Below are positions 1-9,161 of a stretch of 64,000 nt of DNA, one piece after another. Under the pieces are notes generated by a model. The model was not told the DNA's origin. It saw only the letters and a list, made by a program, of their open reading frames with translations, and ran no database searches. Each line of letters begins with the position of its first letter. Position 1 is the stretch's first letter. A program made the translations under genes and the position numbers. The DNA is from Sphingobacterium prati (GTDB taxonomy: Bacteria; Bacteroidota; Bacteroidia; Sphingobacteriales; Sphingobacteriaceae): assembly GCF_013167215.1 (NCBI RefSeq), contig NZ_JABJWY010000038.1, positions 735,650 through 799,649 on the forward strand, written 5' to 3'.

Positions 1-1
1 G

Positions 2-2587
2 GCAGCAGGATTTGACCTATCAGACCTGATTGATCGCGATCGCGAAAATATCTTGGCGATACGCATAGACAATAGCTGGAACTATCGGGAAAAGGCGACA
101 AACAGTACTTATCAATGGAATGATAAAAACTTTAACGCAAATTATGGTGGCATTCCAAAAAATGTATGGATCCACTTTGCTTCCAAGATCTATCAGACGC
201 TACCCTTGTATTCCAATTTAAAAACTACGGGTGTTTATGTCTATGCGAAGAATATGAACATCCCTAAAAAGACATTGGATCTTTTTGTTTCTTCGGAGGT
301 GAAAAATGAAACCGATAAATCGAGTTTAGTCAACTTTGTTGCCGAAGTACGCAATGCCGATGGGAAGTTGGTGAAAACTTTTTCAAAAAAATTCAATCTC
401 CCAGCCAATCAAACACAACAATTGACCATGAATTCAGCCTTGAATCAAGTTAATTTTTGGAGCTGGGGGTACGGCTATCTCTATACAGTTACGACAAAAA
501 TCTTGCGGGATAATAAAATCATCGATGCTGTACAAACGAAAACAGGGTTTCGAAAAACAGCTTTTAAGAATGGGATGGTGTATCTAAACGATCAGGTTTT
601 GATGATGAAGGGTTATGCACAGCGTACAAGTAATGAATGGCCTGCTGTCGGTTTATCTGTAGCCCCTTGGTTAAGTGATTTTAGCAATGGACTGATGGTC
701 AAAAGCAATGCCAATCTGGTTCGATGGATGCACGTAACCCCTTGGAAACAGGATGTTGAATCCTGTGATCGTGTGGGATTAATGCAAATGTTACCTGCTG
801 GAGATGCCGAAAAAGATACGCAGGGCAGACACTGGGAACAGCGGACAGAGCTTATGCGCGATGCAATTATCTATTATCGAAATAATCCAAGTGTATTGCT
901 TTATGAATGTGGAAACGAGTCGATTTCGGAGGAACATATGGCGGAAATGAAAGCTATCCGCGATCAATATGATCCAGCTGGCGGACGGGCAATTGGTTCA
1001 CGTGAAATGTTAGACAGTAAGCTAGCTGAATATGGTGGAGAAATGCTATACATCAATAAAAGTGCCCGTCACCCCATGATTGCAACGGAATACATGCGTG
1101 ACGAAGCCTTACGTAAATATTGGGACGAATTGAGTTATCCGTTTCACAAAGATGGTGAAGGGCCGCTTTATAAAGGTGTTGACGCCAGTGACTATAATAG
1201 AAATCAAGATAGCTATGTTGTTGAGGCTGTACATCGTTGGTGGGAATATTGGAAAATGCGTCCAGGTACTGGCGATCGCGTAAATTCGGGCGGCGTCAAT
1301 ATTATTTTTTCGGATTCCAATACCCATTTTAGGGGAAAAGAGAATTATAGACGAAGTGGCGAAGTTGATGCCATGCGTATTCCCAAAGATGCTTATTATG
1401 CCCATCAGGTCATGTGGGGTGGTTGGATTGCTCCCGATCCAAAGGGATTACATCTTGTAGGGCACTGGAACTATGCCTCAGGAACACAAAAAGATGTATT
1501 GGTCGTTTCTGCTGCAGATCGTGTTGAATTATCCGTAAATGGCAAGATACAGGGAGAAGCTCAAAAGCTATATGATTTTCTATTCCGTTTTCCAGCGATT
1601 GATTTTGAGGCCGGTGTATTGACTGCCAAATCATTTACGAAAGGCGGAAAGTTGTTGAACAAAAAAGAGCTAAGAACAGCGGGCGAACCTTATAAAATCC
1701 GTTTGACGGCACAACATGGAGAAAACGGCCTTTTTGCGGATGGAAACGATATGGTATTGGCCGAAGTTGAAGTGCTTGACAAGAATGGCGTACGTTGCCC
1801 ATTGGCATCAAATAGGATTGATTTCAATTTTGATGGGCCGATGGATTGGCGCGGTGGAATTGCACAGGGATCTGACAACTATATTTTAGCTAGATCAATC
1901 CCAGTTGAGGCCGGTATAAATCGTGTATTACTTCGTACGCAGTATGATAAATCAGGTCGGGTGATCTTGAAAGCTACATCAAATGGCCTTCTATCGGATT
2001 CAATTATCTGGACCGTGCAGCCGATCAAAACGATGGAGAATTATTTTGTAAAAGAATCTGCTGAAAATTTGCCGTCACTTTTAGAGCGGGGGCCAAGTCC
2101 AAAAAAGCCAACTTTGGTGCAGCTGAAAAAAAGCCTCAAAATCCGTACAGCGATAGCTGGAGCTAACCAAGCGAAGGCCGGGCAGTCCTACGATGATAAT
2201 GAGCTTTCCGATTGGGTCAATGATGGCCAGCTAGGTACAGCATGGATCACCTATATTTTACAGGAAAAATCCGATATTAATGAGATCGATCTGAAATTAA
2301 ATAACTTTAGGTCAAGATCCTATCCGCTACAGGTTTTTGTAGATGACAAACTTGTTTTTGATGGAAATACGGATATTACGCTAGGCTACTGTACACTTTC
2401 TTTTCCGCGTACAAAGGGCGAAAGGGTAACTATAAAACTTAAAAATGCACCTTTTACTGCGAAGGAAAATAATCAGGTAGAAATGGGCGGTAAGAAACTC
2501 GACGATGGCGTCTCACGCAATGATGCCAATGCCAAAGGGACCTTGAGCATTATCGAAACCGATATACATCAGGTGTTGGTGCACTAA
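2..2587 (+). CDS. Glycoside hydrolase family 2 enzyme (5' end outside window)
   Basis: The reading frame is open from the first bases of the window, so the N-terminus lies upstream. The first visible residues look like the end of the GH2 sugar-binding jelly roll, not a true start. A GH2 catalytic barrel follows. The motif ECGNESI (acid/base Glu at bases 917-919) and the segment MIATEYMRD (candidate nucleophile Glu at 1088-1090) are the expected active-site pair. After the barrel come GH2 C-terminal beta-sandwich domains and a last domain resembling a galactose-binding or discoidin fold. GH2 enzymes are retaining exo-glycosidases, often beta-galactosidases. In this setting, next to rhaM and GH106, a role in trimming rhamnogalacturonan side chains is likely but inferred. 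The exact sugar specificity cannot be read from the sequence. Confidence 0.85.
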   Translation, partial: AAGFDLSDLIDRDRENILAIRIDNSWNYREKATNSTYQWNDKNFNANYGGIPKNVWIHFASKIYQTLPLYSNLKTTGVYVYAKNMNIPKKTLDLFVSSEVKNETDKSSLVNFVAEVRNADGKLVKTFSKKFNLPANQTQQLTMNSALNQVNFWSWGYGYLYTVTTKILRDNKIIDAVQTKTGFRKTAFKNGMVYLNDQVLMMKGYAQRTSNEWPAVGLSVAPWLSDFSNGLMVKSNANLVRWMHVTPWKQDVESCDRVGLMQMLPAGDAEKDTQGRHWEQRTELMRDAIIYYRNNPSVLLYECGNESISEEHMAEMKAIRDQYDPAGGRAIGSREMLDSKLAEYGGEMLYINKSARHPMIATEYMRDEALRKYWDELSYPFHKDGEGPLYKGVDASDYNRNQDSYVVEAVHRWWEYWKMRPGTGDRVNSGGVNIIFSDSNTHFRGKENYRRSGEVDAMRIPKDAYYAHQVMWGGWIAPDPKGLHLVGHWNYASGTQKDVLVVSAADRVELSVNGKIQGEAQKLYDFLFRFPAIDFEAGVLTAKSFTKGGKLLNKKELRTAGEPYKIRLTAQHGENGLFADGNDMVLAEVEVLDKNGVRCPLASNRIDFNFDGPMDWRGGIAQGSDNYILARSIPVEAGINRVLLRTQYDKSGRVILKATSNGLLSDSIIWTVQPIKTMENYFVKESAENLPSLLERGPSPKKPTLVQLKKSLKIRTAIAGANQAKAGQSYDDNELSDWVNDGQLGTAWITYILQEKSDINEIDLKLNNFRSRSYPLQVFVDDKLVFDGNTDITLGYCTLSFPRTKGERVTIKLKNAPFTAKENNQVEMGGKKLDDGVSRNDANAKGTLSIIETDIHQVLVH

Positions 2588-2643
2588 GGATAGTTATTAT
2601 CTAGGGAATCGTTGGGTAATAATACTTTAAATATATGTTCGAA

Positions 2644-2955
2644 ATGGAGAAAATAGCATTTAAGATGAAATTAAAACCAGGTATGTCTGCGGAATACCAG
2701 CGCCGACATGAGATGATCTGGCCAGAATTAATAACCTTATTGCGCGAAAATGGGGTGTCTGATTATAGCATTTTTTTGGATGAAGAGACGGATACTTTAT
2801 TTGCGGTTCAATATTTAGCAGGGCACTCGTCGCAAGAATTGGGCAAGGAAGCTATTGTTAAGCAATGGTGGGATTATATGCATGATATCATGGACGTAAA
2901 TCCAGACCATTCCCCGGTATCGATAAATTTGAAAAAAGTGTTTCACATGGATTAG
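2644..2955 (+). CDS. rhaM: L-rhamnose mutarotase
   Basis: A small protein of about 103 residues that closely follows the RhaM (DUF718) family. It has EYQRRHEMIWPEL near the N-terminus, with the conserved Tyr and His, then QWWDYMHDIM and NPDHSPV near the C-terminus. RhaM interconverts alpha and beta anomers of L-rhamnose so that rhamnose isomerase can use it. I prefer the ATG at 2644, because the residues after it align with the family N-terminus; an in-frame ATG at 2635 would add three residues. The gene lies 56 bases after the GH2 gene and 12 bases before the rhamnosidase gene, so the three are probably co-transcribed. No signal peptide is visible, so it should act in the cytoplasm on rhamnose released by the neighbouring enzymes. 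Confidence 0.93.
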   Translation: MEKIAFKMKLKPGMSAEYQRRHEMIWPELITLLRENGVSDYSIFLDEETDTLFAVQYLAGHSSQELGKEAIVKQWWDYMHDIMDVNPDHSPVSINLKKVFHMD

Positions 2956-2967
2956 GTCAATTTTAAC

Positions 2968-5709
2968 ATGAAGAAAATCTATATATCACTTGTGCTTGCC
3001 TGTAATCTGTTAGCTTTCGGTCGAACGATGGCACAGGATCTATGGCCAGCAGTTACCAAAGAAATGAAACCCTGGACGCGTTGGTGGTGGCTCGGTTCAG
3101 CTGTGGATCGACCTAACCTCGAACGAGAGTTAACCTTATTTGACAAAAGTGGGTTTGGTGGTGTCGAGGTAACGCCTATTTATGGCGCTAAAGGGTTTGA
3201 AGCCAGTTACCTAAAGTTTCTCTCGCCACAATGGATGAATATGTTGGGTGTAACAACGGATAAAGCTAAAACCTTGGGGATGGGGGTGGATATTAATTTG
3301 GGAACAGGTTGGCCTTTTGGTGGATCTCAAATCAAAGAGAAAGATGCCGCCACCAAATTGATCCTGGATGAATTTGACTTGAAAAAAGGTGAAAAAATCA
3401 CATTTCCTCTCAAGCCAAAGGATCCGAAACAACATTATTTCTTCCTGCAGGCTTTACGGGCATTTAGAGCTGACAATAGTGAAATAAATCTAGATGATTA
3501 TATTTCAGGGCGCACTGGAACATGGGAAGCGCCTGCGAATGTTCGTTTATTCGCTGTATTTTCAGGAAGGACGGGGCAAAAGGTCAAACGTGCTGCCCCT
3601 GGTGGCGAGGGGTATACCTTAGACCACTTGGGCAAAACATCTGTCGCATCTTATTTTAATAGGTTTGCCGAAGTTTTTAAGGAGAGACAATTAAATGTCC
3701 GCGCTTTTTTTAACGATAGTTATGAAGTATACGGGGCAAATTGGACAGATGAATTTTTACAATCGTTCGAACGGATAAAAGGATACAAACTTCAAGATCA
3801 TCTGCTGGATTTTGCGGGTAGGGGCAAGGATGAAGCTAAAACAGCAGGCCTTAAATCGGATTATCGCGAAGTTGTGAATGCGTTACTGACCAACAACTTT
3901 TTGATTCCATTTACGGATTTTGCCCATCGCTATAATGCGATTTCAAAAAATCAAGCGCATGGATCTCCAGGAAACCTAATCGATTTATATGCCGATACAG
4001 ATATTCCAGAGTGTGAAACCTTCGGTTCCAGTAGTTTTGCTATTCCCGGATTAAGACGAGACACGGCTGATATCCGCAATGTAGACCCTGATCCAATAAT
4101 GGCTAAGTTTGCAACCTCAGCAGCAAATGTGTATGGGAAGAAATATACCTCTTCGGAAACATTCACTTGGCTGACGGAACATTTTAAGACGTCCTTGTCA
4201 CAAACGAAACCTGAAGTCGAACAATTATTCCTGGCGGGTGTGAATCATGTGTTCTACCATGGGACAACCTATTCGCCAAAAAATGTGCCTTTTCCGGGAT
4301 GGTTATTCTATGCTTCCGTTAATTTTGTCCCCCAAAATTCGTTCTGGGATCACCTTACTGGTTTGAATCAATATATTACCCGTGTTCAATCCATCCTTCA
4401 ATCCAGTCGTGCCGATAATGAATTGTTGGTATATTGGCCGATTTATGATATTTGGAATAATGCGAAAGGAATGGATAAGGCATTGAAGGTCCACGATGTT
4501 GATGAATGGTTACATCCAACACAGTTTTATAAACAAAGTATTCAACTACAGAAACGTGGGTATAGCTTTGATTTTGCGACAGATAAAATCTTGGCGGGAA
4601 CAACTGTAAATGATGGAAAACTACAGACTTCGAAGGACGCAATCCCGTATCGTGCAATTTATATTCCTGCCTGTCATTATTTTTCAGAAGTCACACTTCA
4701 GAAAATCTTAGAAATGGCGACGCAAGGGGCAACAGTCATTTTCCAACAATTACCGCAGGAGGTTCCTGGATATAACCGTTTGGATGAACGCACTGTGCTA
4801 TTCAATAAATTAATTACATCGCTTGGTTTTGAAAAAGATAAGGCGAACCAGTATACGGCTTTTGGAAAAGGTAAAATCTATCTGACGACGGATGTCAACT
4901 CAGCACTTGAGACGGAACAAATCGTACCTGAACGAATTAACCAAGTAGGACTGAAATTCTCGAGAAGGGTCTCTGGTAAGGATACCTATTATTATTTGGT
5001 CAATCACAGCGAACGGACTGTGGATCGTAGTATGATGCTAAATGCACAGGCCAAATATTATTCTTTGTTGGATCCGCAGACAGGAAGAACATTCCAGTTG
5101 CCATCGATCGATGGCAAAATACGGGTGCAGATTCCTTCGGGTTATTCCTGGATCATTTTAGCTTCTGAGCAACAAGCTGCGGAACCATTCCGCTATCAAG
5201 ATGAATTGAGCCAAGTAACTCAATTGGATCATGATTGGAAAGTGAGTTTTATTGCTGGAGGGCCTGTTTTACCAAAAACTAAAACGCTAGACCAACTCTC
5301 CTCATGGACGGAATGGGGCGACAAAGATGCGACCAATTTCTCGGGGACCGCTGCGTATGAGAAAACATTTTCCATCGAAAAGGATCAATCAAAATCTTAT
5401 CTACTGAAGCTTGGACGTGTTGCTGAAAGCGCTCGTGTATTTATCAACGGGCAGGATGCAGGTATTTTATGGTCAATACCCTTTCAACAGGATATTACCA
5501 AGTGGTTGGTCAATGGAGAAAATAAAATTCGCGTTGAGGTCGCCAACTTAATGGCAAATCGTATCAGCTATCTAGACCGGAAAAAAGTTGAATGGCGTAA
5601 TTATCATGAAATAAACTTTGTCAATATCAACTATAAAAACTTTGATGCCAGCGATTGGAAACCAATGGAAAGTGGTCTGATCGGCCCTGTGACTTTGTGG
5701 AGCTATTAG
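2968..5709 (+). CDS. GH106 alpha-L-rhamnosidase
   Basis: A 913-residue exported protein with a signal peptide ending near residue 22 (TMAQ). The start of the mature protein, PWTRWWWLGSAV followed by a helix and GFGGVEVTPIYG, is the typical opening of GH106 enzymes, which remove terminal alpha-L-rhamnose by inversion. The (beta/alpha)8 domain fills roughly residues 25-500. The last 170 residues form a GH2-like sugar-binding sandwich (ARVFINGQDAGILW, then NKIRVEVANLMANR). Length fits the family. It directly follows rhaM, which supports rhamnose as the released sugar. A terminator-like hairpin at 5843-5868 closes this three-gene unit. The substrate is probably rhamnogalacturonan I or II; which one is not decided by sequence. 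Confidence 0.88.
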   Translation: MKKIYISLVLACNLLAFGRTMAQDLWPAVTKEMKPWTRWWWLGSAVDRPNLERELTLFDKSGFGGVEVTPIYGAKGFEASYLKFLSPQWMNMLGVTTDKAKTLGMGVDINLGTGWPFGGSQIKEKDAATKLILDEFDLKKGEKITFPLKPKDPKQHYFFLQALRAFRADNSEINLDDYISGRTGTWEAPANVRLFAVFSGRTGQKVKRAAPGGEGYTLDHLGKTSVASYFNRFAEVFKERQLNVRAFFNDSYEVYGANWTDEFLQSFERIKGYKLQDHLLDFAGRGKDEAKTAGLKSDYREVVNALLTNNFLIPFTDFAHRYNAISKNQAHGSPGNLIDLYADTDIPECETFGSSSFAIPGLRRDTADIRNVDPDPIMAKFATSAANVYGKKYTSSETFTWLTEHFKTSLSQTKPEVEQLFLAGVNHVFYHGTTYSPKNVPFPGWLFYASVNFVPQNSFWDHLTGLNQYITRVQSILQSSRADNELLVYWPIYDIWNNAKGMDKALKVHDVDEWLHPTQFYKQSIQLQKRGYSFDFATDKILAGTTVNDGKLQTSKDAIPYRAIYIPACHYFSEVTLQKILEMATQGATVIFQQLPQEVPGYNRLDERTVLFNKLITSLGFEKDKANQYTAFGKGKIYLTTDVNSALETEQIVPERINQVGLKFSRRVSGKDTYYYLVNHSERTVDRSMMLNAQAKYYSLLDPQTGRTFQLPSIDGKIRVQIPSGYSWIILASEQQAAEPFRYQDELSQVTQLDHDWKVSFIAGGPVLPKTKTLDQLSSWTEWGDKDATNFSGTAAYEKTFSIEKDQSKSYLLKLGRVAESARVFINGQDAGILWSIPFQQDITKWLVNGENKIRVEVANLMANRISYLDRKKVEWRNYHEINFVNINYKNFDASDWKPMESGLIGPVTLWSY

Positions 5710-5842
5710 GGAAACGATTGGATGTACTTGCTGTTGATCATACTTGGTTGGTCAATTTTTCACCATGGCAAGAAGTTTATATTGAACTTTAACTGGATTG
5801 AAAAGAAAATGAATCCGTTACATTGAAAAAAATAATATTTAC

Positions 5843-5868
5843 AAAAAGCCCCATTTATGGGGTTTTTT
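5843..5868 (+). terminator. Rho-independent terminator after the GH106 gene
   Basis: A GCCCC / GGGGT stem with a short loop, flanked by an A-run before and a T-run after. It separates the rhaM-GH106 unit from the first SusC gene. Confidence 0.75.
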
Positions 5869-5908
5869 AGTTTCTGTAACAGACTGGATACATAGGAGCC
5901 TGTAAGTT

Positions 5909-5918
5909 CAGGATAGTT
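5909..5918 (+). promoter_or_regulatory. Single CAGGAYRGTT half-site
   Basis: Reads CAGGATAGTT, matching the consensus derived from the other intergenic sites in this window. It ends about 68 bases before the SusC start at 5987. The position 10 bases upstream (CCTGTAAGTT) matches only weakly, so this is at best a half-strength version of the tandem operator. Confidence 0.35.
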
Positions 5919-5986
5919 AGTTTAAAGGGATATCATAACTTCCAGTTACCGATATAAATCACAAATAACAATTTAAACTTCAACCC

Positions 5987-8900
5987 ATGAAAAATATCTT
6001 ACGATATGGTACCGTAGTAATGGCCCAGTTGGCTTTGACTCAGGTATTATATGCTCAAGAACTGCTGAAGGGAAAAGTTGTTGACGATAAAAGTCAACCT
6101 GTCAGCGGAGTGACTATTCATGTCAACGGCAAAGGTAGTGGAACAACGAATCCAAATGGTGAATTTGGTATCGTTGCCAAGCCAGGAGATAAAATTACCT
6201 TCACGTCGATAGAATATCTCACTAAAACCCTCAATGTAGCTAACCTCTCATTTTTACAAGTGAACTTGACCCCAAAACAAGAATCGATCGATGAAGTTGT
6301 TGTTATTGGGTATGGATCCCAAAAACGGGCTAATCTTATTGCTCCAGTTTCAAAATTTAATGCCGAAAATCTCGATGAGCGTCCTATTGCGCGTGTTGAT
6401 CAAGCCTTGATCGGACAGATGTCAGGGGTAAGGGTTAAGCAATCCACAGGTGTTCCGGGAAAAGGGTTAAGTGTTCAGGTCAGGGGATCGGGTTCTATTA
6501 CTGCTGGTAGTGAACCCTTGTACGTTATTGATGGCTTCCCCTTATCAACAGCAGCACAGAATGGCTCAGGAAACTATGCCTCGGGAAATCCCCTAGATAA
6601 TATGAACCCCAATGATATTGAATCTGTGGAGGTCCTAAAAGATGCATCTGCAGCTGCAATCTATGGATCACGGGCGGCAAATGGCGTCGTTCTGATCACG
6701 ACAAAACGCGGAAAGAGCGGCCAGGCCAAAGTGAGCCTCAATTCATACGTGGGCATTTCCGAAGCTTATAAGAAATTGGATATGTTGAATGGTGAAGAAT
6801 GGATAGATAGAGCTGTGGAGATGATCAATGCGCAATGGGAAGCCTCGGGTACAGGAAGGTTGGCAAGCCAAAGTAATGCCGAACGACGGAAAATATTGGG
6901 GCTCGCCGATGGGACATATAATACATCTTATATGTATGACGACCGTTGGCTGGAACCTGGGCATCCCGGGCTTTACCTGATTAATTGGCAAGACGAAGCA
7001 TATCGAAAAGGCGTGATCCAAAACTACCAGGTTGCAGCGTCGGGAGCGACAGAATTTGTCAATTATTATGTGTCGGGAAACTATCTCAATCAGCAAGGTA
7101 TTGTGAAAGGATTGGACTATAAAAACTATACTGCGCGAGCTAACGTCGAAGTGAAACCGAATAAGAAATTCGCATTTGGTTTAAACCTGGCACCTACCTA
7201 TTCAATAGGAAATGACCCCGGGGTGGAAGGAAAGGACAATATTATGCATCAAATTTACTCGATGTCACCGGTTCAGGATCATCCTGCAGGAACGGTGAAT
7301 GTTTTTGACAACGAAAAATACCCTTGGAGCACATCAACAAATGATCCGATTGCAAAATTGAACTATTATATTGGGGAAAATAAAATTTCACGTTTATTGG
7401 GGACAGTTTACGGACAGTACAATATCCTAGAGAACTTAAATTTTAAGACCACGGTCAATCTGGATCAAACCGATAGTCGAAGCAATAGATTTCAGCCCTA
7501 TACCGTAGGCGGAACTTTGGCTAATCGCACCAACAACCCGAATCAAGCGACCTATGGGTCGAATAGTGTATATCGAAAGCAAACTTTTGTCAATGAAAAC
7601 ACCCTAAACTATCATCTCAATATCGACAAACATGATATTACTGCTTTATTAGGGCAAGCCTATAATTTTGATAAACTTGAAACTTCATCTATCACCTCAC
7701 AGGGAGGTTATACCAATAGTTCCATAACCACTTTGAATGGCGCAGTCGCTACGGTGGCTTCAACCGGCGCAACACAAAGCGTCTTGCTGTCTTATTTTGG
7801 ACGGGTTCAATATGCCTATGACGGAAAATACCTTCTTTCGGGAAGTATTCGACGTGACGGCTCATCGCGTTTTGGATTAAATACAAAATGGGGTTGGTTT
7901 CCATCGCTTTCTATGGGTTGGCGTTTGTCGCAGGAGAATTTTATGAAACCGATCACTTTCATCAATGAGCTGAAACTGCGTGGAAGTTATGGTGAATCTG
8001 GAAATAATAATATCGGAGATTACAGCAGCATTGCTTTATTGGGTTTTTATAATTATTCGTCAAATGGTCTTTCGTCATCCGGGCAGGCGCCAAGCAATAT
8101 CATTAATCCGGACCTAAAATGGGAAAAATCCCGGACATACGATGTTGGATTGGACTTTGGTATTTTGGGTTCCCGCATCACAGGATCGTTTGATTGGTAT
8201 ACGCGTAAGAGTAGTGATCTATTGTTGAATGTGCCGTCCATGTTGGCGACAGGTTTTTCTTCCTACTTGGATAATGCCGGTGAAGTAAAAAGTAAAGGTT
8301 GGGATTTCGAGATCACTTCCCATCAGATCAGAAAATCGGATTTTTCGTGGTCTACCTCTTTTAATATCAGTCATAATTCCAATGAGGTAACAAAACTTGC
8401 TGGTGAGCAAAAGGAAATCTTAATTCCGTCTTCGTTCGATATCCAACATAGCCTTTTGCGGGTTGGTGAACCGATGTATAGTATTTATGTTGTTAAACAA
8501 GATGGTATATTGAGTCAGGCAGATATTGATGCCGGGACCGCATTGTATGGTAGCCAAAAGGCTGGTGATCCAAAGTACGTGGATGCCAATGGCGATGGTG
8601 TGATCGATGCGAGCGACCGCGTAATTGTGGGACACCCAAACCCTAGTTATGTATGGGGAATCACCAACAACTTTAAGTATAAAAATTTTGACTTAAGTTT
8701 CATGTTCCAAGGCCAAAATGGAGGGCATATCTATTCCTTGTTAGGACGGGCATTGGGACGTACGGGTCAAGGAGCATCGGACAATGCACTCGGATTTTAT
8801 CGGGATAGATGGCGTTCAGAAGAGGATCCCGGGGAAGGCCGCGTGGGGAAAGCGTATTCGACATTCGGACGGATCAAAAATACAGATTGGTTGTATTCTT

Positions 8901-9160
8901 CAGATTATTGGCGTCTACGAAATGTAACTTTAGGTTATAATATAAAAGACCTAAAATTGGGCAGTCAGTCCAAACTTAGTTTAGTCCGTTTATTCGTGAC
9001 ATTGGAAAATTTTTGGGGAAAGGACAAATATGACGGTGGTGTAAATCCAGAATCTTCAAATACAAACCTTAGCGGAAGCGCTGATTATCCCGAAGCGGGT
9101 GACTATGGGGGCTTGGCAATTCCAAAAACAGTAACATTTGGTTTAAACGTAAATTTTTAA
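5987..9160 (+). CDS. SusC-like TonB-dependent outer-membrane transporter (pair 1)
   Basis: A 1057-residue SusC/RagA-family protein. A signal peptide covers residues 1-23, a carboxypeptidase-regulatory-like beta-sandwich residues 27-100, and the TonB-box-like DEVVVIGYG sits at 102-110. Plug and 22-strand barrel follow. An EF-hand-like DANGDG loop near residue 866 is a common feature of the family. No N-terminal STN (secretin/TonB) signalling domain is present, so it is unlikely to drive an anti-sigma cascade. The SusD partner starts two bases after the stop codon. SusC proteins import oligosaccharides in a TonB-dependent manner. The neighbours suggest a pectic oligomer, probably from rhamnogalacturonan. 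Confidence 0.93.
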   Translation: MKNILRYGTVVMAQLALTQVLYAQELLKGKVVDDKSQPVSGVTIHVNGKGSGTTNPNGEFGIVAKPGDKITFTSIEYLTKTLNVANLSFLQVNLTPKQESIDEVVVIGYGSQKRANLIAPVSKFNAENLDERPIARVDQALIGQMSGVRVKQSTGVPGKGLSVQVRGSGSITAGSEPLYVIDGFPLSTAAQNGSGNYASGNPLDNMNPNDIESVEVLKDASAAAIYGSRAANGVVLITTKRGKSGQAKVSLNSYVGISEAYKKLDMLNGEEWIDRAVEMINAQWEASGTGRLASQSNAERRKILGLADGTYNTSYMYDDRWLEPGHPGLYLINWQDEAYRKGVIQNYQVAASGATEFVNYYVSGNYLNQQGIVKGLDYKNYTARANVEVKPNKKFAFGLNLAPTYSIGNDPGVEGKDNIMHQIYSMSPVQDHPAGTVNVFDNEKYPWSTSTNDPIAKLNYYIGENKISRLLGTVYGQYNILENLNFKTTVNLDQTDSRSNRFQPYTVGGTLANRTNNPNQATYGSNSVYRKQTFVNENTLNYHLNIDKHDITALLGQAYNFDKLETSSITSQGGYTNSSITTLNGAVATVASTGATQSVLLSYFGRVQYAYDGKYLLSGSIRRDGSSRFGLNTKWGWFPSLSMGWRLSQENFMKPITFINELKLRGSYGESGNNNIGDYSSIALLGFYNYSSNGLSSSGQAPSNIINPDLKWEKSRTYDVGLDFGILGSRITGSFDWYTRKSSDLLLNVPSMLATGFSSYLDNAGEVKSKGWDFEITSHQIRKSDFSWSTSFNISHNSNEVTKLAGEQKEILIPSSFDIQHSLLRVGEPMYSIYVVKQDGILSQADIDAGTALYGSQKAGDPKYVDANGDGVIDASDRVIVGHPNPSYVWGITNNFKYKNFDLSFMFQGQNGGHIYSLLGRALGRTGQGASDNALGFYRDRWRSEEDPGEGRVGKAYSTFGRIKNTDWLYSSDYWRLRNVTLGYNIKDLKLGSQSKLSLVRLFVTLENFWGKDKYDGGVNPESSNTNLSGSADYPEAGDYGGLAIPKTVTFGLNVNF

Positions 9161-9161
9161 A

